This document shows, in pieces, positions 16,830-27,165 of a DNA stretch of 64,000 nucleotides. Positions within the stretch are counted from its first letter, which is position 1. Each line of letters begins with the position of its first letter. Source of the DNA: Pirellulales bacterium. GTDB taxonomy: Bacteria > Planctomycetota > Planctomycetia > Pirellulales > S012-138. The position numbers and the translations under genes are program-made. The DNA lies in assembly GCA_028066245.1 (NCBI GenBank), contig JALCBR010000004.1, positions 60,833-124,832 of the forward strand, read 5' to 3'. Under the pieces are notes generated by a model. That model did no database searches and was not told where the DNA came from. It worked only from the letters and a program-made list of their open reading frames with translations.

Positions 16830-18131
16830 TTACCCAACATTTTCCGTGATGCCTGGCAGCGCCACAGGAGGAACGTCCACTTGTCCCCACTCATAATTCT
16901 GGGGTCCCAGGACAACGTCACTATTGATGGCTTCTTCCCAGCTAATGGAAGAGCCGGTGTAGGTAGCCATTCGCCCCATGATTGCGACCATTGTCGAGAG
17001 CGCCATGTAGTCCCCGTTGTTGATCGGCTTCCCTGCGTGAATCGCCTTGAAGAGGTGCTCATGCTCGACCCTGTACATACTGGCTCTGGGACCGCTATAT
17101 CTCCAGGTAATTTCACCTGCCCTGTTGCGGATCTGGCGTGCCAACACGTTGCAGGAACCGTTGGTGCCTAGGAAGTAATCCTCCGTGTTGGAGTACGTAT
17201 TGTCCTGTTGGCGCGTGAAGGAGAACATGCGCACGTTGTTGGGATACTCATAGATCACACTATGGTGATCAAAAATATGGCCATATTTTTCGTGCTTGCG
17301 AACTTGCCGCCCGCCGATGCCCACACAACGCAAGGGGGGCTTATCTCCCATCGCCCATGAGCCCTTATCAAGACTGTGGATGTGTTGTTCAACATTGTGG
17401 TCACCGGAAAGCCAGGCAAAATAGAGCCAGTTGCGGAGTTGATACTCCATTGGACTCCATGCTTCCTTATTGCCGCGATGCCAGAGTTCCCCAGTGAGGT
17501 AGTTCTCCTGAATGGCGACGATATCGCCGATGGCACCGTCCATGACGCGTTTCATCGTTTCGGAAACGCCTGGGTCATAGCGCCAGCACAAACCGGAGAC
17601 AACATTCAATCCCTTTGCCTTCGCTTTCTTGCTCGTCTCGATGACGGAACGAACACCAGGCGCGTCAACAGCGACAGGTTTTTCACAGAACACGTGCAAA
17701 CCAGCGTCAACGGCGGCCGCGAACTGTTTGGGACGGAAGTGTGGCGGCGTCGCCAGAATCACCACGTCAATCAGATTGGCGTCAAACATCTGCTGGTAAG
17801 CGTCAAAGCCAGTGAACTTTGTCTCTTCACTCACAGCGATGCGATCACCATGCCGGCGTTTCAGACTCCTCAGTTTGTTGTTCAAATGATCCGGAAAGAC
17901 ATCCGCCATGGCAACGAGCGTAACGTCTGGGTCGGCCGCAAGAGCATCGCCAACGGCACCTCCACCTCGACCGCCACATCCGACCACTCCCAACCGCAAC
18001 GGTTGTTCGCCTGCACTGGAATGGACCCCGGCGCCGGCGAGCAGCAGATCACCGGTGAGAGTTCCCCCTGCGACCGCGGCGGCCGATGTCTTTAAGAACG
18101 TGCGACGGCTGTTACCGGACTTCTGATCCAT
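16830..18131 (-). CDS. Tat-exported Gfo/Idh/MocA-family oxidoreductase
   Basis: A 433-residue NAD(P)-dependent sugar-type oxidoreductase, exported folded by the Tat system: the N-terminus has the twin-arginine motif SRRTFLKTSA followed by a hydrophobic stretch to AGAGVHSSAG. The Rossmann loop reads GVVGCGGRGGG, and the family's EKP motif is FCEKPVAVD. The C-terminal domain contains SGDHNVEQHIHSLD, with the catalytic-site His region. The start is ATG 18131 with GGAG six bases upstream; a TTG 12 bases earlier lies before that site. Substrate is unknown. Confidence 0.93.
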   Translation of the reverse strand: MDQKSGNSRRTFLKTSAAAVAGGTLTGDLLLAGAGVHSSAGEQPLRLGVVGCGGRGGGAVGDALAADPDVTLVAMADVFPDHLNNKLRSLKRRHGDRIAVSEETKFTGFDAYQQMFDANLIDVVILATPPHFRPKQFAAAVDAGLHVFCEKPVAVDAPGVRSVIETSKKAKAKGLNVVSGLCWRYDPGVSETMKRVMDGAIGDIVAIQENYLTGELWHRGNKEAWSPMEYQLRNWLYFAWLSGDHNVEQHIHSLDKGSWAMGDKPPLRCVGIGGRQVRKHEKYGHIFDHHSVIYEYPNNVRMFSFTRQQDNTYSNTEDYFLGTNGSCNVLARQIRNRAGEITWRYSGPRASMYRVEHEHLFKAIHAGKPINNGDYMALSTMVAIMGRMATYTGSSISWEEAINSDVVLGPQNYEWGQVDVPPVALPGITENVG

Positions 18132-18431
18132 GGGATGCTCCAAATAAAGCGTGAAAGTATGACTCCGGGGCAGGATCGAGCAGACGCGTCAGCAGGCGGG
18201 AGGGGCCAACGTTGGCCTGCTATTATAACGACAATGCGGAAAATCTGTCGCTCGGCAGTGTAGTCGAAACGAGCCCAAATAGCATGTCGAAAATGCCGGC
18301 TGCCGCTTTTTGGTCTGAGCTATGTTCGAGTGTGAACCTCTCACAGCCTGTAGAACAAGGCACTTTCGTGTCGCGAATGGCGCCTTATTGTGCCTGGAAT
18401 ACTTGCGCACTCACTGAGCTTCAGTCAGCTT

Positions 18432-21400
18432 TTACCCCGCTTCAACCGCAACTTGAATAGAGATGGTCACGTCACTTCCGGCGATTTTCACCGTGGTGGG
18501 CTCAGTATTTTCGATAGACTCGAAGTCTATTCGCAGGGCCAGAGTCTCCTGCATGATGTAGTCGCGGAATTGCTCAACGGCATCACGGATCTCCTCAGTG
18601 TCCGTTACTAAACCAACGTGAATTCTGTCCGTATATTCCAGCTTGAGTTCTTTGCGGTGATCTTGAACAGCCCGAATGATATCGCGAGCATGCCCTTCAG
18701 CGATCAGTTCCGGATTGAGTTCGGTATTGAGCACCACCACCATGCCGGAACCCTGCGCTGCGGCCCAGCCTTCCCGGGCGTTCAAGCGAACTTGCACATC
18801 CTCGGAATTGAGTTCCACCTCACCCCCGTCGGTGGCAAGGACGAACTTGCCGGCAGCCTCCAGTTGCTTAAGCAATGTGGCAGGATCTGCATCGGCCAAG
18901 GCTTTCTTAACTTGCGGAAGTTGCTTGCCCAACCGAGGGCCGAGGCGAGGGAAGTTTGGCGTGACCGTGTACGAGATATAATCATCCGCCGCGCGTGGGT
19001 AGTCGATCGCTTTGACATTGAGCTCCTGGCGAATCAAGCCATCCTGTTCACGAAGCCAGTCCAAGTGGGTGCGGTCAGCTAATACGACGTCAATCTCTGA
19101 CAGCGGTTGTCGCACTTTGAGCGAAGCGTTCATTCGTGCCGCACGGCCCAGTGAGACGATCTCACGCACGAGAGCCATTCGCTCGGAAAGCTCGTTGTCA
19201 ACGAGCGACGTGTTACCGGTTGGATAATCGCACAGATGCACACTCTCTCTGGTCCGCTGGCCGAAGGGAGCGCAGGCAAGGTTCTGCCACAACTCTTCAG
19301 CAATGAATGGCGTAAAGGGCGCGATCAGCTTTGCTGTTGTCAGCAAGCATTCGTACAGCGTCCAATAGGCGTCACACTTCTCCTGTGATTCCTCATTGCT
19401 CCAGAACCGGTCACGGCTGCGGCGTACGTACCAATTGGAGAGTGCGTCGAGAAACTCCTTGAGCAGTGCGGCTGCGTTAAAGTTCTCGTAGGCATCCATT
19501 TTGGCCACAACACCGGCAGCGGTGCGGTTGAGCTCACTGATGATCCAGCGGTCCAGTTCGTTGCGATCTTCCCAATTGCGCGCGGTCGCTCCGCAAACCA
19601 ATTGGTTGCCATCAAGCTGGTAAGATCCCAGCTCGGCTTCATTTGCCCCCAACTCTTCCGCTGGGTTGAAGTTGTCAATGCGGGCGTACTCCACAAAGAA
19701 GTTGTAGACGTTCCACAACCGGAGCATAAACTCCGGAATCACTTCCTTAATGGAGCGTTCACTGTAGACGATCGACGTCCACGGCGGCTGGTTGGCGAAA
19801 AAGAACCAGCGGAGCGCGTCAGCGCCATACTTGTCAAAGATCTGGTTGGGCTCCGGGTAGTTCCGGAGTTGTTTGGACATCTTGCCAACACGTTTGGTGT
19901 ACTTATCGGCGTGCTTCGCTCGGCACTCGTCTTCCGTGAGATAGCGCTCCCCATCGGGCGACTCGTACCACTCCGTATTCATTAGCCCCAGCACGATGCA
20001 GGTACGATACGGATGCGGATATTCAGTTTTCAGCGTGCCCCGTTGGGGATCATCCTGGCTTTGATCGCCAAACAGCAATGTGCTGATAGCGAGTTGGCTG
20101 TAGAACCAGCCACGGGTTTGATCCAAGGCCTCGCTAATGAAGTCTGCCGGGAATTGATCCGCAAACTGCTCTTTTCCGGTGTGCGGATAGCCCCATTGAG
20201 CAAAAGGCATCGCACCGCTGTCGTACCAACAGTCGATCACGTCCGGCACGCGCCGCATGTGCGCGCCAGGCGCATAGGGCGAGTCATACGTGATCTCATC
20301 CACGTACGGCTTGTGGACTTTTAGGTGCTCAGAAATATTCGGATGACGTTCCTTCGACTGCTCCCAAGCTTCCAATCCACTCACACCCGGTTTGGCAAGT
20401 AATTCCTCATAGCTTCCGATCGCCTCCATCTTTCCGGTTTCCTGACACCGCCAAATCGGCAGCGGCGTGCCCCAATAGCGTTCGCGCGAAAGCGCCCAAT
20501 CGACATTCGCTTCCAGGAAGTTGCCAAAGCGTCCTTCACGAATGTGCTCAGGAAGCCAGTTGATTTTGGCATTGTTGGCCAGCATCGAATCCTTGAAGGC
20601 TGTGGTGCGGATGAACCAGCTCTTCCGTGGATACTGAATCAGCGGATCTTGATCTGCTCGCCAACAGAACGGGTACTCGTGGCGATACTGCTCCTGGAGG
20701 AAGAGCAAGCCGCGCTCGCGCAGGTTTCGGCAGATGTCTTTGTCCGCTTCTTTAACCCAACGATCCGCAAAATCGCTGGCTTGCTGCGTGAATTTTCCGT
20801 CTGGTCCCACGGCGCAGATCAGGTGAGGGCCTTCACCTGCTTGGAACCGGGTTTGCTCGCTCATGAGCAAGTCATGGTCCACTTCACCAAACGCTGGGGC
20901 TTCGTGGACGAGTCCGGTTCCGGAATCAATGGTGACGAAATCCGCGGCCAGCACTCGCCAAGCGACGTGCTGCTTGCCGCCTGCGATGAGTTCGCCCTGC
21001 GTTTGGCCTTGGTCTTTGTAGTAATAATCAAACGGTGGACGATAGCGCCGACCGACAAGCTCGCTTCCCTTGAGCGTACTTTCCACCGTCAACTCGCGTT
21101 TTGCCTTACCGGCGATCTGTTCGACAAGCGCCGTCGCGACGATCAACTTTCGACCAAGCTCTTCATCGCGGACGACGGCGTAATCCAAATCGGAATGGAC
21201 GGCGGCAAATTGGTTGCTAGGCAGGGTCCACGGTGTGGTTGTCCACACCAGCAAATCCGTGTCAGACTCTTCCCCCGCGTCGTCCAGGAGAGGAAATCGC
21301 ACATAGACGCTGGGGTCGTCCACGGTCCGGTATCCCTGGCCGACTTCGCCGGAGGAAAGTGCCGTGCCGCCCTGGGCCCACCACCAGACAATCTTATGCC

Positions 21401-21923
21401 CCTGGAACAGCAAGCCACGGTCAAAGAGCGTCTTCAAAGACCACCAGACGCTCTCCACGTAACTCTGATGGTATGTGACGTAGGCATCTTCCAAGTGAAT
21501 CCAAAACCCGAGCCGCTTGGTGAGGTTTTCCCATTCACGGGTGTAGCGAAACACACTCTCCATACAGCGATGAATGAATGGCTCGACACCGAAATCCTCG
21601 ATTTCCTCCTTGGAGTGGATGCCAAGCTCCTTGCAGACCTCGACCTCCACAGGCAACCCATGCGTATCCCACCCACCTTTCCGCTCACACCGAAAGCCCC
21701 GCATTGTCTTATAGCGCGGGAAGAGATCCTTCATGGCCCTCGTCAGACAGTGACCAGGGTGCGGCAGGCCATTGGCGGTTGGTGGCCCCTCATAGAAAAC
21801 AAACTTTTCCGCGTTGGCGCGAGCTTGGAGTGACTTCTCATAGATCTCCCGGCTATCCCAAAACTTGAGTACCTGCTCTTCGAGTTCGGGAAATCGAACA
21901 TTGCTGCGGACCGGGTTGAACAT
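18432..21923 (-). CDS. ileS: Isoleucyl-tRNA synthetase
   Basis: 1163 residues; charges tRNA-Ile with isoleucine. The class I signatures are HPGH (residues 55-58, the HIGH motif) and KMSKQ (near residue 680). Editing-domain landmarks [19 protein letters not shown] and [14 protein letters not shown] are intact. The long form, [22 protein letters not shown] and a C-terminal extension (about 1050-1163) resemble the eukaryote-like branch of IleRS, which is often naturally mupirocin-tolerant; that placement is by eye. It is a single gene. I found no T-box stem-loops upstream. Confidence 0.97.
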   Translation of the reverse strand: MFNPVRSNVRFPELEEQVLKFWDSREIYEKSLQARANAEKFVFYEGPPTANGLPHPGHCLTRAMKDLFPRYKTMRGFRCERKGGWDTHGLPVEVEVCKELGIHSKEEIEDFGVEPFIHRCMESVFRYTREWENLTKRLGFWIHLEDAYVTYHQSYVESVWWSLKTLFDRGLLFQGHKIVWWWAQGGTALSSGEVGQGYRTVDDPSVYVRFPLLDDAGEESDTDLLVWTTTPWTLPSNQFAAVHSDLDYAVVRDEELGRKLIVATALVEQIAGKAKRELTVESTLKGSELVGRRYRPPFDYYYKDQGQTQGELIAGGKQHVAWRVLAADFVTIDSGTGLVHEAPAFGEVDHDLLMSEQTRFQAGEGPHLICAVGPDGKFTQQASDFADRWVKEADKDICRNLRERGLLFLQEQYRHEYPFCWRADQDPLIQYPRKSWFIRTTAFKDSMLANNAKINWLPEHIREGRFGNFLEANVDWALSRERYWGTPLPIWRCQETGKMEAIGSYEELLAKPGVSGLEAWEQSKERHPNISEHLKVHKPYVDEITYDSPYAPGAHMRRVPDVIDCWYDSGAMPFAQWGYPHTGKEQFADQFPADFISEALDQTRGWFYSQLAISTLLFGDQSQDDPQRGTLKTEYPHPYRTCIVLGLMNTEWYESPDGERYLTEDECRAKHADKYTKRVGKMSKQLRNYPEPNQIFDKYGADALRWFFFANQPPWTSIVYSERSIKEVIPEFMLRLWNVYNFFVEYARIDNFNPAEELGANEAELGSYQLDGNQLVCGATARNWEDRNELDRWIISELNRTAAGVVAKMDAYENFNAAALLKEFLDALSNWYVRRSRDRFWSNEESQEKCDAYWTLYECLLTTAKLIAPFTPFIAEELWQNLACAPFGQRTRESVHLCDYPTGNTSLVDNELSERMALVREIVSLGRAARMNASLKVRQPLSEIDVVLADRTHLDWLREQDGLIRQELNVKAIDYPRAADDYISYTVTPNFPRLGPRLGKQLPQVKKALADADPATLLKQLEAAGKFVLATDGGEVELNSEDVQVRLNAREGWAAAQGSGMVVVLNTELNPELIAEGHARDIIRAVQDHRKELKLEYTDRIHVGLVTDTEEIRDAVEQFRDYIMQETLALRIDFESIENTEPTTVKIAGSDVTISIQVAVEAG

Positions 21924-22286
21924 GAGTCTTCCCTGGACTGGAAATCGTCAAAACGGATGAGTAAACCACGCGGATGCGGGATTTGCAATGCAGGTGGCAT
22001 CCGGGAATAGGTGAGGTATCTTCGACTGCGCGGAGTGTGCCGTTGTTAAGAGTTGTTAAGAAACGTCGCGAAGTTCGATTAGGAGCAGCTCATCCCGAGA
22101 ATTCGACCACGAAAGCGAATGGACGGAAATGAAGAACGTCTCCGCAGCTTGAATGCCTGTGATTCAACGTGCAATGTCATTGATTCGCTGGAATCTCCGG
22201 GGTATCGTATCGGCAAGAGTCCGTGGGAACGCGCCTGCCGCTTTCCCTTTGTCCGCATGATGTCGAGGGGTTAAACAGGAGCGTAT
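21924..22286. other. Divergent spacer ileS / microprotein
   Basis: This 363 bp region must contain the ileS promoter (minus) and that of the small plus-strand gene. The only clear structure is a perfect 10-bp tandem repeat GTTGTTAAGA x2 at 22042-22061. No T-box features were seen. Confidence 0.5.
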
Positions 22287-22385
22287 ATGAGTATCTTTAG
22301 CGAATGGTGGTGGTGGCTCCTTCTTGTTTTGTTGATCGGTATGATCGCCGTTTTCTTCATTATCCGGAACCGCGGCGAAGAGTAG
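22287..22385 (+). CDS. 32-residue single-span membrane microprotein
   Basis: A short open frame preceded by AGGAG five bases before ATG 22287. The peptide begins MSIFSEWWWWLLL, continues as an almost unbroken hydrophobic helix with one Gly-Met break, and ends in a charged tail RNRGEE. Layout (polar N-cap, four Trp, about 20-residue span, positive-then-acidic tail) is that of a small inner-membrane protein. Strong ribosome-binding site and the clean span support it; there is no homology evidence. It is divergent from ileS. Confidence 0.6.
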   Translation: MSIFSEWWWWLLLVLLIGMIAVFFIIRNRGEE

Positions 22386-22629
22386 CCCAGCGTAATTGCC
22401 GTTATTCCCGCGTGCCTGAAACGGGTGCGGCGGGTCATCATAGAACTCCCCGTTCGCTTTGCGGGCCGCCAGTTGGCGCCCAGAGGAATGCGTGCGGGGC
22501 TGTTTTATGCGCTCGAACTTTTGCGTTTTCATCCGAAGAGTGCGAGTCACGATGATTTCTGTGCTCTAAGAATCCTGCACATCAAGAGACTGCCCGAGCG
22601 AGGCATGTCCATTGAGGATTTGCTGCTTG

Positions 22630-23508
22630 TTAAGCGGACCGGATCAACGCCCTCAAGGTCCGCAGGTTGACGGCGTCCATTTCTTCGCCATGCCGCTTTT
22701 CCTTGGCGGTCTCCAGGTACATCGGCGTTTTGGCAAAGCGTTCGTCATTGACTAAATGACGAAAGGGTTCCAAGCCCATCTCCCCCTCGCCAATATGCTC
22801 GTGGCGATCAACACGTGAACCCAACGGCTTCTTGCTGTCATTCAGGTGAAACGCGCGCAGGTGTTCTAAACCAACTGTGGCGTCAAACTTGCTCAGAGTC
22901 TGTTGATATTGCTCCTCTGTCTCCATCGCATAGCCAGCGGCGAAGGCGTGGCAAGTGTCAAAGCACACACCAACGCGATCCGGATCATTGACGGCGGTGC
23001 GGATTGCAGCCAATTGTTCAAACCGCCAGCCGAGATTTCGCCCTTGTCCGGCGGTGTTCTCCAGCAGTGTCACGACCGGCGCGCCCGCCGCGATGTTGTC
23101 GCAAGTGCGCTCGTGAACTTCATCCAGTGCTGTGGCAATGTTGGCGATTCCGTCCCCGTCCGTTTGTTCTCCCTTGGGGGAACCTGGGTGGAGCACGACG
23201 CCGGGGATACCTAGTTGTGCCGCCCGCTCGATTTCGACCACATAGCCCTCAATAGCTTTGCGACGCTGAATCTCCTCGCAGGCGGCCAGATTGATTAAGT
23301 ACGAGGCGTGGGAGAGCGGCGCCACCACGCCTGTCCGTTCCAGTGCCTCACGGAACAGGCGCACATCATCATCGGTGATCGGCTTGGCTCGCCACTGATT
23401 GTTATTTTTAGTGAAGACTTGGACGCAATCGCACTCGCACGCCCTGGCCGCATCCACAGCCTTGTAGTAACCACCGGCGATGGACATATGCGCGCCGAGA
23501 ATAGGCAT
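22630..23508 (-). CDS. nfo: Endonuclease IV (AP endonuclease)
   Basis: A 292-residue enzyme that cuts DNA 5' of abasic sites in base-excision repair. The fold and three family signatures are readable: an N-terminal GAHMSIAGG, LENTAGQG (signature 1 with its metal-binding Glu), GVCFDTCHAFAAGY (signature 2), and HLNDSKKPLGSRVDRHEHIGEG (signature 3), which together supply the tri-zinc ligands. The start ATG 23508 (MPILGAHMS) is chosen because the open frame upstream lacks family sequence. Monocistronic. Confidence 0.96.
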   Translation of the reverse strand: MPILGAHMSIAGGYYKAVDAARACECDCVQVFTKNNNQWRAKPITDDDVRLFREALERTGVVAPLSHASYLINLAACEEIQRRKAIEGYVVEIERAAQLGIPGVVLHPGSPKGEQTDGDGIANIATALDEVHERTCDNIAAGAPVVTLLENTAGQGRNLGWRFEQLAAIRTAVNDPDRVGVCFDTCHAFAAGYAMETEEQYQQTLSKFDATVGLEHLRAFHLNDSKKPLGSRVDRHEHIGEGEMGLEPFRHLVNDERFAKTPMYLETAKEKRHGEEMDAVNLRTLRALIRSA

Positions 23509-23693
23509 GGTGTCAACTGGATGAGATTGCAGCCAATATTCCCGGATTGAACGACCGCTCTGCTCCAACCGTCAGTGGCAACTCTTATCGGCGATTCGCT
23601 GGTACTTTACTGACGTTTCTGCTGCCGATCAATTGTGCTAGCCACAGGTCGCGCTGCGCTCGTGGACCTGTCGGTTGACTTTCGTCGGCGTTC

Positions 23694-25523
23694 TCACTTG
23701 CCGTCGTTGTCACTTTCCGGGTCTAGCTTGAAGGCATCGCCCACATCAAAGCCGAGGTTGGACGCTTCTTTATAGAGCGGCATGTGGCGGTAGTAGACTT
23801 CCAAGATCATGCACGACAGCGCGGTCGTATAGTGCCGGCCTCCGGTCTTGTTGTAGCTCCCGTCAGAATACCAACTCCCCCGGGCATGACCGCGCCGATC
23901 CTGGGTCTTGATGAGATGCTCCCGCAACTCCTCATTCCATTTGGTCCACATCGGACCGTCATAGTGCCGCAGCACCTGCGTGGCGTAGTAATTGTAATAG
24001 ACGTCGTTGCTAATCACGTCCGGGCCTGTCTCGCTGAGGAACTGGACGCCACGCACCAGTGCCGGATGATCCTGCTTCCAACCCATAAACATCCGGCAAA
24101 GCAGCCCAACCGAAGTCAGCGTTTTTGTGCCTCCGGGCTGTTGGTAGCCATAGATGGAACCGCTCTGGCGAGAGACGGAGTCCAGAAAGGACTCAGCCAA
24201 CACGATGGTCTGAGGGTTGACTTCAAGATACGCCATTTGAGCGCTCTTCAGCGCCATGATTTGCCAGCCGACAACGGAAGTGTCACCAGCCATGCCGGGA
24301 TAATACCGCCATCCTCCGCCACTTCTATCTTGCGCACTCTGGATATACCTGATCGCTTCTTGCGCGGGTTCGCGTAAAGTGGGATCCTCAGTCATCGCAT
24401 AGGCTTCGCAGATGGCGATGGCACACAGACCATGCGAATACATTGTGCCGGCTGATTCATGCCACGAACCGCCATCCCGCGTCCGCTTTTGACTCCGGAT
24501 TAAATACTTGAGGCCCTTGTCAACGACGCCTTTGTATCGTCCCTCCTTGTGTGTGAACCCAGCGCCCAAGAAGGGGAGCAAGCCCAGCGCGGTGGCTGCA
24601 TTGGGGGCATCCGGCTGGCGCGTGCCAATGATCCCCGGTGCTGAACAGCGTTTGTTACAGCGTTGAGCATGTTGATGATCGAAACTCCAGGAACCGTCCG
24701 GGTATTGATGCTGGGCCAGCCACTCAAGTGCCAGTCGCACAGCTTCCTCGCTCTCGGGCGTTCCACCGCCTCCTCGGAGGAGGGCTCCCCGCGCGTCAGG
24801 CCCACGCGACATCAACGCTGCTCCATTAATCGCCGATAGTGTGGCCGCGGCATTGTGCGTGGCCGTCACTTGCGATAGGTCAACAAGTGGGCGGTTTGTC
24901 GCTGCTAACTGGAGATCCTGAAACTCCACTGGGACTGGGGACGTGTCAGAGGTTTCCAACTTAACTGATTCCAGGGGATCATCCGTTTGAGCGAGGTCGT
25001 CGAGCATCGGGATGTCGTCAGTCGATTCGAGCCTCGTCGGATCATTGCCCCTGTGGAGCGAAATCTCGGTTTGCTTGTCGGATGCCGTCCGTAGCGTCAG
25101 CAGGGCCAAAACCAGCAACATGGCAATGTGGAACACCATGCTCACCAGCCAGGCAGGAACCGTGCTCAACCATCCGCCCAGAGCGGTCAAGGATTCCTCG
25201 TCATTGTCGGCCCCGTCATCAGGGTCTCGTGAAGGCGCCTCCGGCGGTTGGGCAGAAACTGCACGAAGGGTCTTTGCAGGGACATTGGCGGAGCCTGGCC
25301 CCGGGACAGATTTTGCCGAGGCCCGATGGCCTGCCGGAGCTTTTGCTTTGGGCGTCGCCTGTGGCGGAGAACTAGATTTGCTCGCTTTTGACGCAGGAGT
25401 TTCTGGCCTGGACGTGGTCGAGCCAGAGATGGTGGGAGTGGGCTTTCCCGAATTTGCGGGAACAACGTGTTCCTTGCCGCCGGTCAGGTCGACAGAAGAC
25501 TCGGAATCATTAGCCGTTGACAT
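23694..25523 (-). CDS. Membrane-anchored squalene/prenyltransferase-fold (alpha-alpha toroid) protein
   Basis: 609 residues. The N-terminal ~130 are Pro/Ser/Ala/Lys-rich and probably disordered and cytoplasmic, then one membrane span (WLVSMVFHIAMLLVLALLTL). The periplasmic part from about 265 has repeated alpha-toroid motifs: ALEWLAQHQYPDGSW, YLIRSQKRTRDGGSWH, YIQSAQDRSGGGWRY, HLIKTQDRRGHARGSWY, the QxxDGSW-like repeats of terpene cyclases and prenyltransferases. The cyclase acid DXDD is not evident, so enzymatic cyclisation is not supported. This layout is common in planctomycetes, with unknown role. Start ATG 25523 has GGAG six bases upstream. Confidence 0.87.
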   Translation of the reverse strand: MSTANDSESSVDLTGGKEHVVPANSGKPTPTISGSTTSRPETPASKASKSSSPPQATPKAKAPAGHRASAKSVPGPGSANVPAKTLRAVSAQPPEAPSRDPDDGADNDEESLTALGGWLSTVPAWLVSMVFHIAMLLVLALLTLRTASDKQTEISLHRGNDPTRLESTDDIPMLDDLAQTDDPLESVKLETSDTSPVPVEFQDLQLAATNRPLVDLSQVTATHNAAATLSAINGAALMSRGPDARGALLRGGGGTPESEEAVRLALEWLAQHQYPDGSWSFDHQHAQRCNKRCSAPGIIGTRQPDAPNAATALGLLPFLGAGFTHKEGRYKGVVDKGLKYLIRSQKRTRDGGSWHESAGTMYSHGLCAIAICEAYAMTEDPTLREPAQEAIRYIQSAQDRSGGGWRYYPGMAGDTSVVGWQIMALKSAQMAYLEVNPQTIVLAESFLDSVSRQSGSIYGYQQPGGTKTLTSVGLLCRMFMGWKQDHPALVRGVQFLSETGPDVISNDVYYNYYATQVLRHYDGPMWTKWNEELREHLIKTQDRRGHARGSWYSDGSYNKTGGRHYTTALSCMILEVYYRHMPLYKEASNLGFDVGDAFKLDPESDNDGK

Positions 25524-25817
25524 AAACAACTCCAGAACGTGCTCGCCTTTATCGGCAAGTGCGTTTCAGGAAAGCGGACCTCAACCTTGTCGCATCGCCC
25601 AGAACGCGCGCGACAACTTAGGCAGGCGTAGCGCTGTTATCACATAATGCCCATCAAGAAGCTGCCAACAGACATTAGCTGACAGCCGCTACGATTACAT
25701 CAAGACTATACGAACCTTTGGGTTGCGTCAAAAAACGACCGGTTCTCGAGGCAACAGAGAGGCAAGCGCCTGGAACGCTTGATTTTTGTAGCGCATATGC
25801 CGGATGTGCGGCGCAAT

Positions 25818-26600
25818 TCAACCGGGGAAAACTCCGTCGGCCAGCTCTTTGTCCCACTCCAGCAGCAAAGGCCAATCCGGGGCGCAAGTGCCAAAGTCTG
25901 CCATCCGTAGATAGCCCTGCAATCGCTCGATTGTGGCGTCTAAGACGGCGTCATCCTTGCGAAAGATTGGGCCGTGGCTCGGGAGTAGCCATTTGACATC
26001 GCTTTCTCGGATTCGCTGTAACGAAGTCATAAACTGCTTCAGGTCGCTGCCATGATGAGCGTCGATCACGCCGACGCAACCATCCCGATAGATATTGTCA
26101 CCACTGAAGAGCAAATCGCCCATCCGGAAGGAGAGTTGGCTGTCCGTATGTCCTGGTGTGTGCCAGACATCCAACTTCAGGTTACCCACAGTGAGAGTGT
26201 CGCCCTCATCGATGAGTTTCTCGATTTTGACCGGCGGCATCTCCATGTGGATGTTCTGAGCGGAGATTTCCGCATAAGTGACAATCTTGTCCCCACTGGC
26301 CAACGGCTCCTTGGCCAGCCGATGCCCCAAGGCTTTGCATTTGAGCATCTGCTTGACCTTGGCCAGCCCCTGCACGTGATCAGCGTCCGCGTGCGTGGCC
26401 ACGACGCCTAGACAACTCGACAAGGGGAAGTCGAGTTGGCGGATCATCTCCACGATCTCTTCGACGGTGTCCTCGAATCCAATATCGATCAAGATCCACT
26501 CAGCGCCGTCGTAGACAAGATAAACGTTGCATCCGATCCGCTCGCCTGCCTGATAGTTGATCTCAATGACATGCGGGAAGACGGGCTTGCGCTCAAGCAT
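25818..26600 (-). CDS. MBL-fold metallo-hydrolase (variant metal motif)
   Basis: A 260-residue metallo-beta-lactamase-fold hydrolase, probably cytoplasmic. The metal motif is [10 protein letters not shown], where the second histidine of HxHxDH is Asp. The other ligands are readable: [17 protein letters not shown] and PSHGPIF. Start is supported by GAGG seven bases upstream of ATG 26600. The substrate cannot be predicted; the fold covers lactonases, glyoxalase II, and others. Monocistronic. Confidence 0.88.
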   Translation of the reverse strand: MLERKPVFPHVIEINYQAGERIGCNVYLVYDGAEWILIDIGFEDTVEEIVEMIRQLDFPLSSCLGVVATHADADHVQGLAKVKQMLKCKALGHRLAKEPLASGDKIVTYAEISAQNIHMEMPPVKIEKLIDEGDTLTVGNLKLDVWHTPGHTDSQLSFRMGDLLFSGDNIYRDGCVGVIDAHHGSDLKQFMTSLQRIRESDVKWLLPSHGPIFRKDDAVLDATIERLQGYLRMADFGTCAPDWPLLLEWDKELADGVFPG

Positions 26601-27165
26601 AAAGCGGTCCTCTGGGCTATCGCGTACCTTCCAGCCAGTCGCGGCGGGGGTTGTTTTTCAGGAGTGTCGTGAAGTCCCTGCAAGGCCTAACGCAGGACTC
26701 AGGTCAGGATTCTAGACCTCACTGCAATGATCAGCAACATGCTCGCTCCGGCCTCTCAGCTAGCTGCGACAATCCCATGGAATGCGAAACATATCTCCCA
26801 AAACCCGGGCCCTTGGATGATGCAGGTAGCATGTTCTCACGGGCTGAACGCCAAATGCTTGTCTCAATCGGTATGATTGGACCAGCAGGCTGATCGTTAC
26901 TTTACGTATGACCGGCGTATTTGGCCGGACCCAGGGCCAGCGTATCGATCCGGTCGATAGCACTTCATGGGAACTGGCAAACCGGCTCAATGGCCACCGC
27001 AACCAACGCCTCATCCCGTGAGAAGATGCCGCTACTGGGTAAATTCTCATGGTCGGGACTACTTTTAGCGTGTCTCCGGGGTGTGTAAAGTGACAGATCG
27101 GTCCTGACGCCCAAGCGGCGTCAATCGCCGGGAATTGCCACCTGACTCGGCAACTGCGAAATTCC
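26601..27165. other. 565 bp intergenic region
   Basis: Divergent spacer between the MBL gene (minus) and the FAAL fusion (plus). I see no gene and no strong hairpin. A 156-codon minus-strand open frame here has no start signal or family character and is dismissed. Confidence 0.5.

Noticed and set aside
20544..21833. A 429-codon frame antisense to ileS
   Set aside because: Long frames opposite a GC-rich gene are common; no signals and no domain.
21924..22286. T-box riboswitch upstream of ileS
   Set aside because: No T-box sequence, specifier stem or terminator/antiterminator pair could be seen.
22164..22550. 128-codon minus-strand open frame opposite the microprotein
   Set aside because: No ribosome-binding site, low-complexity and His/Pro-rich; it overlaps the better-supported small plus-strand gene.
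23694..25523. Terpene cyclase function for the squalene-fold protein
   Set aside because: The DXDD acid motif is not evident and the protein has an N-terminal membrane span and disordered region, so only the fold is claimed.
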